The position numbers were made by a program, and so were the translations under genes. Below are positions 8,125 through 16,575 of a stretch of 64,000 nucleotides of DNA, piece after piece (positions within the stretch are counted from its first letter, which is position 1; every line of letters begins with the position of its first letter). Under the pieces are notes generated by a model, which was given only the letters and a program-made list of their open reading frames with translations, was not told where the DNA came from and searched no databases. Source of the DNA: Nocardioides cavernaquae (GTDB taxonomy: Bacteria; Actinomycetota; Actinomycetes; Propionibacteriales; Nocardioidaceae); contig NZ_QYRP01000002.1 in the NCBI RefSeq assembly GCF_003600895.1, positions 2,356,001 to 2,420,000 of the forward strand, given 5' to 3'.

Positions 8125-10134
8125 TCAGGCGTCGTAGTCGATGGTGACGGCTGGCGTGGTCGGGTGTGACTGGCAGGTGAGCACGTAGCCGTCCTCCACC
8201 GCGGCAGGCGAGAGGGCGAGGTTCTGCTCCATCGTCACCGCCCCCAGAAGCACCTTCGCCTTGCAGGTGCCGCAGGCCCCGCCGAGACACGCGTACGGCG
8301 CGTCCAGTCCCGCCTTCAACGCGGACTCGAGGACGGTGTCGCCGGCCTCCAGCGGGACCGTGTGCTCGCGTCCGCCCAGACCGACTGCGAGCGTCGCGGG
8401 GGCGAAGTCGCGGGCGTCCCTGGGCTTCTGGTAGCCGTGGAACAGCTCGACATGGACGTTCTCGGGCTCGGCGCCGCGCTCGAGCAGCAGTCCGTGCAGG
8501 TCGGTCACCATCTCGACCGGACCGCACAGGAACCAGTGATCGACCAGGGCGGGGGCGAGATCGGCGCCGAGCCAGTACTGGAGCTTTGTCCTGTCGACCC
8601 GGCCACGCAGGTGTGAGGGGTGCCGCGGATCGCGGGAGCGCACGTGGATGATCCGGAGCCGGTCGACGTACCGCGCCTCGATCTCGTCCAGCTCGTCGCG
8701 GAACATCGTGCTGTCCGCGTCCCGGTTGCCGTAGATCAGCGTGAAGCGGCTCTCGGTCTCGATGGCAAGCGTCGTCTGGAGGATCGACAGGATCGGCGTG
8801 ATCCCACTGCCGACGGCGATCGCGACGTAGTTGTTTGTCGCGAGGGGGTGCAACGCAGTGCCGAACGATCCCGTCGGTGTCATCAGGTCCAGGGTGTCCC
8901 CGGCCCGGAGCTGTTCCCTCGCGAAGGTCGAGAAGGCTCCCTCAGGAATGTGCTTGACGGCGATGGCGAGTGTGTCGGAGGTGGCCGGCGAGCAGATGGA
9001 GTAGTTGCGTCGCACGCCCTCGCCTCCGAGGTCGGTGCGGACCGTGACGTGCTGGCCGGGCTCGAACGAGAACTGGTCGCGCAGGTGGTCGGGCACGTCG
9101 AAGCGGATCAGCACGCTGTCGTCGGTCAGCGGCTCCACGCTGGCCACCTCCATCGAGTGGAACACCGCGGATCGGGCGGTGGATCGCTTCGGCATCCGCA
9201 CGGGGAGGATGCGGGCCAGCTTGCCGTTCAGCTTCTTCCAGTCGCGGTACTCGTCCGCGTCGAGCTGCTGGCCGAAGACCGTCCCGATCGCGGCGTCGCG
9301 CTCGAGGTACGCCTCCTCGTTGCGCCGCCAGGCCGCGACGTAGCGGTGGAACGGGATCGAGGGGTGCAGGTGGTGGACCAGGTGGTAGTTCTGCGAGAGC
9401 AGCAGCGGCGTGAGGATCCATTCGGAGCCGACCCGGTTGCGGGTGGCGCGGTAGCGGTTCTCCTGCTGGGTGTCCTCGAGGTCGTGGTGCGGCAGCCAGT
9501 CGAACCACCAGGCCAGGACGAACATGGCCACTCGCGCCGGGATCAGGTAGACCACCGCCAGCGTCCAGAGGTGCCCGGCGGCCGTCGCGGAGACGATCAG
9601 CACGACGGTCATCCCCATGAGGAACACGGTCTCCAGCACCTCCGCCCGGGGACGGCGCTTCACGTTGCGCACCAGGAAGGTCAGGTAGGGCACGTCCATC
9701 AGCGGGAATCGGACCGGGACCTGCCACCACGGTGCGCCGCTGACGAAGTGGTCGGGGTCGTTGTCTCCGTCGTTGGTGTAGCGGTGGTGCTCGATGTGGA
9801 TGAACGCGAACGACTTGAACGAGATCAGCGGCGAGACGAAGAGCATCGCGACGCGGCCGAAGGTCACGTTGACCCAGCGGTGGGTGCTGATCGAGTAGTG
9901 CGCGGCGTCGTGAAGCACCGTGAACAGCACGAAGATCGTGGTCGCGCTGAGCGCGATGGTCACGGGGGCAGGGAGCCTGTCAGCGACCGCCGCCCATGTG
10001 GAGAACGCGAAGGTCGCGATGGAACCGGAGAAGATGCCCACGATGGGCCAGGAGATCGTCTTGATGCCTTCGCCCGGGTCCGGAAGCGCGTGGCGCGAAG
10101 ACGCCATCGCGGGCTGCTCTGTGGTTGCTGACAT
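8125..10134 (-). CDS. Fatty acid desaturase fused to PaaE-type FAD/2Fe-2S reductase
   Basis: One 669-residue chain with two parts. Residues 1 to about 310 form a membrane di-iron desaturase/hydroxylase with His boxes H75DAAH79, H113IEHH117 and H254HLH257 and several hydrophobic helices. Residues about 325-669 form an electron-transfer module: flavin domain (RRNYSICSP), NAD(P)H domain (GSGITPILSIL, FLCGPVEMV) and a C-terminal plant-type ferredoxin with Cys 616, 621, 624 and 654. The enzyme should therefore be self-sufficient in electron supply. ATG 10134 is chosen because the frame above it (to 10491) is a shadow of the PucR gene. Substrate, acyl chain or another lipid, is unknown. Confidence 0.88.
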   Translation of the reverse strand: MSATTEQPAMASSRHALPDPGEGIKTISWPIVGIFSGSIATFAFSTWAAVADRLPAPVTIALSATTIFVLFTVLHDAAHYSISTHRWVNVTFGRVAMLFVSPLISFKSFAFIHIEHHRYTNDGDNDPDHFVSGAPWWQVPVRFPLMDVPYLTFLVRNVKRRPRAEVLETVFLMGMTVVLIVSATAAGHLWTLAVVYLIPARVAMFVLAWWFDWLPHHDLEDTQQENRYRATRNRVGSEWILTPLLLSQNYHLVHHLHPSIPFHRYVAAWRRNEEAYLERDAAIGTVFGQQLDADEYRDWKKLNGKLARILPVRMPKRSTARSAVFHSMEVASVEPLTDDSVLIRFDVPDHLRDQFSFEPGQHVTVRTDLGGEGVRRNYSICSPATSDTLAIAVKHIPEGAFSTFAREQLRAGDTLDLMTPTGSFGTALHPLATNNYVAIAVGSGITPILSILQTTLAIETESRFTLIYGNRDADSTMFRDELDEIEARYVDRLRIIHVRSRDPRHPSHLRGRVDRTKLQYWLGADLAPALVDHWFLCGPVEMVTDLHGLLLERGAEPENVHVELFHGYQKPRDARDFAPATLAVGLGGREHTVPLEAGDTVLESALKAGLDAPYACLGGACGTCKAKVLLGAVTMEQNLALSPAAVEDGYVLTCQSHPTTPAVTIDYDA

Positions 10135-10210
10135 GTTCCTGACGATAGGAACGGGCAACGGCTCCTGCCAGTGGTGTCGCGCCCACCATGATGTGCGCGC
10201 AGCACACCAG

Positions 10211-11479
10211 TCAGTCTCGCGGGGCCTCCGGGGACAGCACGACGGTGCCGAGCGCCCGGGCCAGCCGCAGAGCGGTGTGCACTTCGACCACGCGCTCCGT
10301 GGAGGGATGCCCGATGCGTTCCTCTGCCCGGCGCACGCGCTGCAGCACGGTGTTGCGGTGTACGCCGAGCTCTTCGGCCGCAGCGGCCAGCCCGCCCTGG
10401 GCGTCGAGCACCGCCAGCAGCGTTCGACGTTCCTCGTCCTCCCGGCGTCCCCGGGCCGCCAGGGCACCGAGCTCCGTGGCGACGAAGCCACGAGCGAGGT
10501 TCACGTCACCGCTCATCAGGTCCACCAGCGCCATTTCGGCGTACGGCGTCACCTGGGCGACGTGGCCGGCGAGCTCGATGATCCTGCGGCCGCGCTGGGC
10601 CTGGGCATGGGAGTCACGGAACCCGGCGGGTCCCAGTGCAGGCATGCCGATGGAGATCCGCACGGTCCTCGGGATGCGGCCCGCCAGTGGTGCGAAGTCT
10701 TCACGGGTCAGGCCAGGAGCGCGCGCGGTCGCCACCCACCCCCACAGCGCCTGGGCGCCGTCTGGCACGAGCAGCGGGTGCAGGGCGCCGAGATGAGCGC
10801 CGAGGGTCGCGCCCACGCGCAGCAGGTCGGCATCATCGCGATCGGTCCAGCAGACGAAGGCCGTCTGCCATCCGGTGAGCCGATGGGACAGGGCGCGTTC
10901 GGCGCGACCGACGTCGACCTTGTCGCCGGCGATCAGACCTCGGACCGCGTCGGTCCGGGCCGCGCGGGCCCGGTTCTGGATGCGGTCGAGCTCCGCGACG
11001 TACTCGGCGGCGACCTCGCTGGAGATGCGGTCGACGTAGGCGAAGGCGAAGCCCTGCAGGTTGGACACCACGGACAGGGCGAGGGCCGGATCGGGCATCA
11101 CCCTGGTGATCTCGGTGAGGACCCTCGAGCTGAAGTAGGCGTGCCCCATCCGGTAGAAGCGGAGCATCACGTCGACGCTGTAGCCGCGGGCGGCCATGGC
11201 GCGCGCGTGCTCGAGGGCCGTCACCGGCGCGCTGGCGGCGTCGACATCGATGCCGTGCCGGACCATGGACAGGGCTGCCTCGAGGTTCGACGAGCACGAA
11301 CCCAGGGTCAGGCCGCGGAGCTCGTCATCGGCGCCGGCCTCCGGGACGCGTTCGAGGATGTAGCCGAGCATGTCGTCGGCGTACGACGAGATGTTCCCCA
11401 GCAGCTCGGTGGCGATGCGGCGCAGCTCGAGCACCACCTGCTCGGGGAGCTCTGCCGCGTCACCCGCACTCATGCCCAT
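10211..11479 (-). CDS. PucR-family transcriptional regulator, copy 1
   Basis: This 422-residue regulator has an N-terminal sensor-like region, a central GGDEF-like CdaR module, and a C-terminal helix-turn-helix (AAAEELGVHRNTVLQRVRRAEERIG). It is 76 bp upstream of the desaturase fusion in the same direction, so it probably controls the lipid operon and may be co-transcribed with it. A short palindrome CTCATGccCATGAG (11469-11482) covers its two candidate start codons (11479 and 11473). In the gap to the next gene, TGTGC-N5-GCACA (10192-10206) is a weak operator candidate. It is homologous to the second PucR gene at 58603-59874. Confidence 0.85.
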   Translation of the reverse strand: MGMSAGDAAELPEQVVLELRRIATELLGNISSYADDMLGYILERVPEAGADDELRGLTLGSCSSNLEAALSMVRHGIDVDAASAPVTALEHARAMAARGYSVDVMLRFYRMGHAYFSSRVLTEITRVMPDPALALSVVSNLQGFAFAYVDRISSEVAAEYVAELDRIQNRARAARTDAVRGLIAGDKVDVGRAERALSHRLTGWQTAFVCWTDRDDADLLRVGATLGAHLGALHPLLVPDGAQALWGWVATARAPGLTREDFAPLAGRIPRTVRISIGMPALGPAGFRDSHAQAQRGRRIIELAGHVAQVTPYAEMALVDLMSGDVNLARGFVATELGALAARGRREDEERRTLLAVLDAQGGLAAAAEELGVHRNTVLQRVRRAEERIGHPSTERVVEVHTALRLARALGTVVLSPEAPRD

Positions 11480-11534
11480 GAGCGCAGACTAGCGAGGCGC
11501 GACCTCGTCCCTGAGGCGGCCAACCGGACAGACC

Positions 11535-12359
11535 TCAGGCCGGCAGCTGGTTGAGCTTGCGGATCTGCTTGTCGAAGGCGCGCCACGGGACGAGACGCCG
11601 AAGAGTGCTGACCCGGCCAGCGAGCGATCCGGCGGTGTAGCGGACGCGCGGGTTGGCGTCGGTGGCAGCGGCCACGATCACCTTCGCGACGACGGTCGGG
11701 TCGTCGGCCTTCTCCATGGCGCTGGTCACCAGGTCACGCGCGATGTCGCGCTGGCGTGCGTAGGCAGGGATGGGGGAGTCGGACCACGCGGCGTTCGTGT
11801 CGAAGCCGGTGCTGGTGTAGCCCGGCTCGACGAGGATGACGCGGACGCCATGCTCGCGGACCTCGTGGTCGAGCGACTCGGAGTAGCCCTCAACGGCGTG
11901 CTTGGTCGCTGCGTAGACGGCCATGTACGGGGCCGGGATCAGGCCCAGGATCGAGGAGATGTTCACGATCCGCCCCGCGCCCTGCGCACGCATGTGGGGC
12001 AGGACCGCGTTGGTCATCCGGATGGTGCCGAACACGTTCGTCTCGAAGGATGCCTTGGTCTGGCCGATCGAGCTCTCCTCGGCGGCGCCTGCCATGCCTG
12101 CACCCGCGTTGTTGACGAGTACGTCGACGCGGCCGAAGCGCTCGATGACCTCACTGACCAGCGTCGCGACCGACTCGTCGCTGACCACGTCGAGGTCGAG
12201 GAACTCGACTCCGGCGAGAGGTTCAGTCCGCCCGGCGTTCCGGCTGGTGCCGATGACGGTGAATCCGGCGGCGGTGAGCTCGCGTGCAGCTGCGCGGCCG
12301 ATGCCGGTCGATGCGCCCGTCACGAGTGCCACCTGGGGGTTCGGATCCTGACTCGTCAT
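11535..12359 (-). CDS. Short-chain dehydrogenase/reductase
   Basis: A 274-residue NAD(P)-dependent SDR. It has the cofactor motif TGASTGIG near the N-terminus, NNAG, and the catalytic Ser/Tyr/Lys set with YAATKHAVEG. The substrate is not predictable; the sequence resembles SDRs of broad oxidoreductase type. ATG 12359 is chosen because SDR homology starts there; the longer frame to 12410 would run through the palindromic operator. It is divergent from a TetR gene and the shared intergenic region holds a strong operator, so it is probably the main target of that repressor. Confidence 0.9.
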   Translation of the reverse strand: MTSQDPNPQVALVTGASTGIGRAAARELTAAGFTVIGTSRNAGRTEPLAGVEFLDLDVVSDESVATLVSEVIERFGRVDVLVNNAGAGMAGAAEESSIGQTKASFETNVFGTIRMTNAVLPHMRAQGAGRIVNISSILGLIPAPYMAVYAATKHAVEGYSESLDHEVREHGVRVILVEPGYTSTGFDTNAAWSDSPIPAYARQRDIARDLVTSAMEKADDPTVVAKVIVAAATDANPRVRYTAGSLAGRVSTLRRLVPWRAFDKQIRKLNQLPA

Positions 12360-12373
12360 GAGGAGCCCTTTCG

Positions 12374-12411
12374 ATTGTCTGCTGCCCATAATATTATGAC
12401 TAGCAGACAAT
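12374..12411. promoter_or_regulatory. Concentric palindromic operator between SDR and TetR genes
   Basis: Perfect 10-bp arms ATTGTCTGCT (12374-12383) and AGCAGACAAT (12402-12411) surround a second perfect palindrome CATAATATTATG (12387-12398) with exactly the same centre. The inner AT-rich part resembles a -10 region on both strands. It is the natural binding site for the divergent TetR product, which would repress both itself and the SDR. Confidence 0.8.
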
Positions 12412-12457
12412 AGGTTAGGATCGGTCTCGAGACAAGCGGCCGGAGGAGTGGATCGAC

Positions 12458-13045
12458 GTGGTGCGCTATAAGACCGATCACAAGGCCGAGACCCGGCAGC
12501 GGATCATCGAGCAGGCTGGTCGCCGGCTCAAGCGCGATGGTGTGGACCGGTCCGGCATCGTCTCGCTGATGGCCGACGCCGGCCTCACCAACGGTGCCTT
12601 CTATGCCCACTTCTCCTCGAAGGACGACCTGATCGCCACGGTTGTGGCGGACCAGCTGCAGCGCCAGCGCGAGCGCAACTGGAGCGGCGAGCTCGACCGC
12701 GCGTCGTTCGAGTGCTTCGTGCGTGACTACCTCTCGCCTGCTCATCGTGACCACCCGGAGGAGGGTTGCCCGTCGGCCGCGCTGCTCGACGACATCGCGC
12801 GCAGCGGCGACGCGGTCAGGCAGTCCTACACGGTGGGGATGTTGGCCATGAGCGATGACGTGGCGAAGCTCCTGGCTGAGCCTGACCCGATCCGCGCCCG
12901 GTCCGTTGCGCTCTCGGTGTTCGCGTCGATGGCCGGGACCCTTCAGGTCGCGCGGGCGATCTCGGACGACCAACTGTCCCGTGACCTGCTGGACCAGGGC
13001 ATCGCCAACGTGCTCCTCCTTCTTGACCGGTCTGCTCCTGACTGA
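12458..13045 (+). CDS. TetR-family repressor 1
   Basis: This 195-residue TetR protein has an N-terminal helix-turn-helix (SLMADAGLTNGAFYAHFSSK, about residues 36-55) and a C-terminal ligand domain. It starts at GTG 12458 with GGAGGAG upstream. It is a close paralogue of the TetR at 42660-43274, which has nearly the same recognition helix; both control divergent oxidoreductase genes from palindromic operators. The ligand is unknown. It is followed after 141 bp by a crotonase that may have its own promoter. Confidence 0.9.
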   Translation: MVRYKTDHKAETRQRIIEQAGRRLKRDGVDRSGIVSLMADAGLTNGAFYAHFSSKDDLIATVVADQLQRQRERNWSGELDRASFECFVRDYLSPAHRDHPEEGCPSAALLDDIARSGDAVRQSYTVGMLAMSDDVAKLLAEPDPIRARSVALSVFASMAGTLQVARAISDDQLSRDLLDQGIANVLLLLDRSAPD

Positions 13046-13071
13046 GAGGGCAGCGCTGGCCGGCTCGGGCC

Positions 13072-13100
13072 TTGTGCGACAGGGGCAACAGGCTTACGCT
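13072..13100 (+). promoter_or_regulatory. Possible sigma-70-type promoter for the crotonase at 13187
   Basis: TTGTGC (13072-13077) and TACGCT (13095-13100) are separated by 17 bp in the gap after the TetR gene. This is the right layout for a housekeeping promoter, but it is a pattern match only. Confidence 0.35.
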
Positions 13101-13186
13101 CCTTTCACCACGGCGTCGAGGAGATTCGAGATCACCTCGCGGAGGGCGCGCTCCGATGGCCACCACGGCACTACAGGAGCAGACCC

Positions 13187-13975
13187 ATGTCCCACGTGAC
13201 CCACCATGTCGAGAACCAGGTCGCGGTGCTGACCATCGAGCACGCACCGCAGAACCGCATCGGCGACCAGATGGTTGCCGGCCTCGTCGAGGCACTCGAC
13301 GCGATCGAGCGCAGCGATGCCCGGGCGTTGGTGCTGCAGGCCGCCGGCGCCGACTTCTGCTTCGGCGGTGACATCCGGACGTGGCCGGAGACCTCGAGTC
13401 GTGAGCTTCGCGCCTCGTTCACGCGCTACCTCGATGTCTTCAACCGGCTCGAGCAGCTGCCGATGCCGGTGGTCGCCGCGGTCCAGGGGATGTGCCTGGG
13501 CGGAGGGTTCGAGCTCGCCCTGCGGGCAGACGTCATCATCGCGGGGGAGTCCGCCCACTTCGGCCACCCGGAGCAGAGCATCGCGATCACCACGATCATG
13601 GGCGGCATCTACCGCGTCGCGGAGCGTGCCGGTCGGGCTCGGGCGATCGAGTGGGCCTTCACCTCCGAGCGTGTGCCCGCCCAGGAAATGGCAAACGCCG
13701 GCGTCGTCAACCGAGTCGTTGCCGATGATGTCGTCCACAAGGAAGCCCTCGCCCTTGCGGAGCAGCTTGCGCGTGGCCCCACGCTGGCGCACGCCGCGCA
13801 CAAGGCACTGCTCAGGACCTGGTCGGTGGGCGGTGTGGCTGCTGCGGACCAGGCGATGTTCGACATCTCCATGCCGCTCTTCGAGACCGATGACGCCCAG
13901 CTGGCCATGCGCAGCGCGGTCAAGGCGATGGCCGCCGGCCAGCCTCGCCCGGACGTCGAGTTCCAGGGTCGCTGA
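13187..13975 (+). CDS. Enoyl-CoA hydratase/isomerase (crotonase), copy 1
   Basis: A 262-residue crotonase-fold protein. The oxyanion-hole part GMCLGGGFELAL and the segment FGHPEQS carry both glutamates used in water addition by classical enoyl-CoA hydratases. The motif usually read as GGTQRL is replaced by GGIYRVAERAG, so it is a divergent member. It starts at ATG 13187 after an AGGAGCAG ribosome site. The 9-bp spacing to the CGNR gene suggests a two-gene unit. It probably acts on a CoA-thioester intermediate in the cytosol. Confidence 0.88.
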   Translation: MSHVTHHVENQVAVLTIEHAPQNRIGDQMVAGLVEALDAIERSDARALVLQAAGADFCFGGDIRTWPETSSRELRASFTRYLDVFNRLEQLPMPVVAAVQGMCLGGGFELALRADVIIAGESAHFGHPEQSIAITTIMGGIYRVAERAGRARAIEWAFTSERVPAQEMANAGVVNRVVADDVVHKEALALAEQLARGPTLAHAAHKALLRTWSVGGVAAADQAMFDISMPLFETDDAQLAMRSAVKAMAAGQPRPDVEFQGR

Positions 13976-13984
13976 GGCACGCTC

Positions 13985-14587
13985 ATGCGCTGGCCCGCCA
14001 CGACCCGCTACGGCCTCGACCCTGCTCCTGGCCCGCTCGCATTCGTCCAGGACTTCCTGAACTCGATTGCCGCCGGGAGCCCGCGTCGCGCAGATCTGCT
14101 TGCGGACCTGGCGAGTGCGCAGGACTGGCTGGACGGTGCACTGGGTGTGTGGAGCGGGGCGCGCGCGCTTCCCGTGGATCACGTTGCACTCGGCGACGCT
14201 GACCTCGGGAGGCTGCGCAACCTGCGCGCCGAGCTCGTGGACCTGGTGCGAGGGGGCAAGGGCGACGCTGTCGGAGATCGCCCGGGAATGCGGGTGGTCC
14301 AGGTCCCGGTCGCGCTGCAGGTCGACGGTGCAGGGATGGTGAGCTCCGTGCCCGTCGGCACGGGCTGGAGGTACGTCGCGTCCGTGCTCCTCATGGAGAT
14401 GCAGGACGCCCAGCGGACGGATGGCTGGCGACGGCTCAAGACATGCGCAAACCACCGCTGCTCGGCTGCGTTCTACGACCGATCCCGCAACAACAGCGGG
14501 GTGTGGCATGACGGTGCCGTGTGCGGCAATGCCGCCAACCTCCGCGCGCATCGCGCGCGGAGGTTGGCGGAGGGCGACGCGCCCTGA
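13985..14587 (+). CDS. CGNR zinc-finger (ABATE domain) regulator
   Basis: This 200-residue protein has an N-terminal ABATE-type domain (LAFVQDFLNSIA) and a C-terminal CGNR zinc finger, with CANHRCSAAFYD followed by AVCGNAANLRAHRAR. Such proteins are putative DNA-binding stress or metabolite regulators in actinobacteria. The last 18 codons overlap a very strong hairpin (14532-14570), so the end of the gene also serves as a probable terminator facing the convergent MFS gene. Target genes are unknown; the crotonase 9 bp upstream may be one. Confidence 0.82.
   Translation: MRWPATTRYGLDPAPGPLAFVQDFLNSIAAGSPRRADLLADLASAQDWLDGALGVWSGARALPVDHVALGDADLGRLRNLRAELVDLVRGGKGDAVGDRPGMRVVQVPVALQVDGAGMVSSVPVGTGWRYVASVLLMEMQDAQRTDGWRRLKTCANHRCSAAFYDRSRNNSGVWHDGAVCGNAANLRAHRARRLAEGDAP
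14532..14585. terminator. Tandem hairpins within the 3' end of the CGNR gene
   Basis: An 18-bp perfect stem (14532-14549 with 14553-14570, 3-nt loop ATC) is followed at once by a second stem AGGGCG/CGCCCT (14571-14576 with 14580-14585). No T tract follows, as is common in GC-rich actinobacteria. It lies inside the coding sequence, just before the stop, between two convergent genes. Confidence 0.65.
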
Positions 14588-14601
14588 CCTGGCTGGCTTC
14601 G

Positions 14602-16017
14602 TCAGACCGGGCTGAGGTCGACGGTCGGCACCGCGGTAGTGGTCCTCGAGTTGGTCATCCCAAGAGCGGCGACCGACGAGACGAGCGAGGTGGCCGCGAT
14701 GAAGAACCAGGCCCATCGGACGTGGTCAAGGTCCGTGACGCCGGTGCCCAGGATGCTGACCAGGATGCTCACGCCCAGGACGAGACCGACCTGGCGCGCC
14801 ATGCTGATGATCCCGCTGCCGGTGGACGACTGCTCGGGCGGCAGCCCGGCCGTCCCGGCGGCCACCAGGTTCGGGAAGCCGAGCCCGACGCCCACGCCGA
14901 TCACCAGCCACCCCGGAAGGACGGTCGACGCGTAGGACGGCTGGGTGTCCAGGGCGAGGAGCAGCATGACCGATCCGATTGCCACGGCAACGCCACCGAG
15001 CGCGATGAGCCGCGACGGGTGGACGTGCCCGAAGAAGCGTGCGGCGAGGATGCTCGTCGGAGGTACGACGAGGGGGCCGGCCGCCACGGCGAACCCGGTC
15101 TCCAGCGCTGAGAAGCCCCACGCCTGCTGCATCCACAGGATCGCGAGCAGCAGCGAGGCCCCGAAGGCGCCGTTGAACAGGAGGGTTGCGGCGTTGACCC
15201 ATGCGAAGGAGCGGACGCGGAAGAGGGCCGGGTCGATGATCGGGTGAGCGTGTCGTCGCGAGAGGCCGGCGAAGGCGACGAAGGCCAGGCCGGATCCGGC
15301 GAAGGCGCCCAGCGTTCTGGCGGAGGTCCATCCCCAGTCGTTGGACTGGACCAGGCCGAGCACCAGCGCACCGACTGCGACGGCCAGGACGAGGCCGCCG
15401 AGCAGGTCCGGGCGTGGAGCGCCCTCGTTGTGGCGAACGTCGGGAACGAGGCGGGCCGCGACGACCATCAGCAGGATCCCGATGGGCAGGTTGATCCAGA
15501 ATGCCCACTGCCAGGAGAGCTGGACGAGCATGCCGCCGACCGCAGGCCCGAGAGCGGCGGCGATTGCTCCAGCGAGCGCCCACAGCCGGGCGCCAGCCGC
15601 CTGTCGCTCCGGCGGGAGGGCGCCGAGCAGGAGGCTGAGGCTGGCGGGAGTCATCAGTGCGGCGCCGATGGCCTGCAGCGCGCGGAATGCGACGAGGATC
15701 CAGACGCCATCGGCGAAACCGCACGCGAGGCTGGCGAGGGTGAAGAGACCGAGGCCGCCGATGAAGCCGCTCTTTCGGCCGTAGCGGTCGGTGAGTCGGC
15801 CAGCCGGGATCAGCAGCGCGGCGTACACGACCGCGTAGGCGGTCAGGATCCAGCTCAGTGCGCTCAGCGTGGGGGCATGGGCGCCGTCGCTGAAGTCCCG
15901 TCCGATGTCGTCGAAGGCGACGTTCACGATGAACAGGTCGAGGCCGGTCATGAAGGAGGAGCCGATGAGCACCGCGGTGATGGCGAGCGCGTGCCTCGGC
16001 TGACTAGAGGTTTCCAT
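14602..16017 (-). CDS. MFS drug/solute exporter (DHA2 type), copy 1
   Basis: This 471-residue integral membrane transporter has about 12-14 helices. The MFS loop motif LTDRYGRKSGF lies between helices 2 and 3, and motif C-like ALGPAVGGML follows helix 5. DHA2 members export drugs, dyes or metabolites using the proton gradient. The ATG start (16017) lies inside the 16013-16045 palindrome, so the transcript has a very short leader or none, and binding by the HxlR regulator would block it directly. A second DHA2 exporter is at 27066-28490. Confidence 0.88.
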   Translation of the reverse strand: METSSQPRHALAITAVLIGSSFMTGLDLFIVNVAFDDIGRDFSDGAHAPTLSALSWILTAYAVVYAALLIPAGRLTDRYGRKSGFIGGLGLFTLASLACGFADGVWILVAFRALQAIGAALMTPASLSLLLGALPPERQAAGARLWALAGAIAAALGPAVGGMLVQLSWQWAFWINLPIGILLMVVAARLVPDVRHNEGAPRPDLLGGLVLAVAVGALVLGLVQSNDWGWTSARTLGAFAGSGLAFVAFAGLSRRHAHPIIDPALFRVRSFAWVNAATLLFNGAFGASLLLAILWMQQAWGFSALETGFAVAAGPLVVPPTSILAARFFGHVHPSRLIALGGVAVAIGSVMLLLALDTQPSYASTVLPGWLVIGVGVGLGFPNLVAAGTAGLPPEQSSTGSGIISMARQVGLVLGVSILVSILGTGVTDLDHVRWAWFFIAATSLVSSVAALGMTNSRTTTAVPTVDLSPV

Positions 16018-16045
16018 AGCCAGACACTAAGATGCTGGCTATGGA
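16013..16045. promoter_or_regulatory. Operator palindrome between MFS and HxlR genes
   Basis: Perfect 11-bp arms TCCATAGCCAG (16013-16023) and CTGGCTATGGA (16035-16045) have an 11-bp spacer. The left arm contains the MFS start codon. It is the likely binding site of the divergent HxlR regulator and would control both genes. Confidence 0.75.
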
Positions 16046-16077
16046 TAAAGCAAGCCAGTTGTGAGTACGCTCCTGCC

Positions 16078-16557
16078 ATGACGATTCAGACGGGAGGTCG
16101 GCTGGCCGCGCGCGGGGACGCTCCGCTGGGGGACCGGTGCCCGATCGACCGCACCCTGCAGCTGCTCGGCAATCGCACCGCGCTCCTCCTGCTTCGGGAG
16201 TCCTTCTACGGCGCCACGCGGTTCGACCAGCTCTGGAAGCGGGTGGGGGTGACCGAGGCGTCAGCGTCACAGCGGCTGCGCGAGCTGGTGGCGGCCGGCG
16301 TGCTGACGAAGGAGCCCTATCAGGAGCCGGGCAAGCGGACCCGTTTCGAGTACCTCCTGACCCCGTCCGGCCACGACCTGATGCCGGTGATCCTCGGGCT
16401 CTTCCAATGGGGGGCGGACCATGTCCCTGAGCGGAGCGGCCCGGAGGTCACGCACGATGGCTGTGGTGCTCCGGCGCGGGTCGTCGTCCGTTGCGACGCT
16501 GGCCATGAGGTGGCCGAGTCCGAGGTGCTGATCGCTGGAGGTGGCCCAGCACGCTGA
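16078..16557 (+). CDS. HxlR-family regulator of the MFS exporter
   Basis: A 159-residue winged-helix protein. The HxlR signature is complete: CPIDRTLQLLGNRTALLLLRESF, with the recognition part TRFDQLWKRVGVTEASASQRL and the wing LTKEPYQEPGKRTRFEYLLT. The C-terminus adds about 50 residues with three cysteines (DGCGAPARVVVRCDAGHE), resembling a zinc-ribbon-like tail found in some HxlR proteins. ATG 16078 is used; the frame above it belongs to antisense of the MFS gene. It is divergent from the exporter and separated by one strong palindrome. Confidence 0.88.
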   Translation: MTIQTGGRLAARGDAPLGDRCPIDRTLQLLGNRTALLLLRESFYGATRFDQLWKRVGVTEASASQRLRELVAAGVLTKEPYQEPGKRTRFEYLLTPSGHDLMPVILGLFQWGADHVPERSGPEVTHDGCGAPARVVVRCDAGHEVAESEVLIAGGGPAR

Positions 16558-16575
16558 CGGCACTTCCGTGGCCGG

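Noticed and set aside
8620..10131. 503-codon open frame on the plus strand
   Set aside because: It is antisense to the desaturase-reductase fusion, which has clear motifs along its full length.
11493..11520. GGCGCGACCTCGTCCCTGAG resembles the tandem-repeat half-site
   Set aside because: It has an insertion in the core, no partner 21 bp upstream, no TTnCTAC box, and no plus-strand gene follows.
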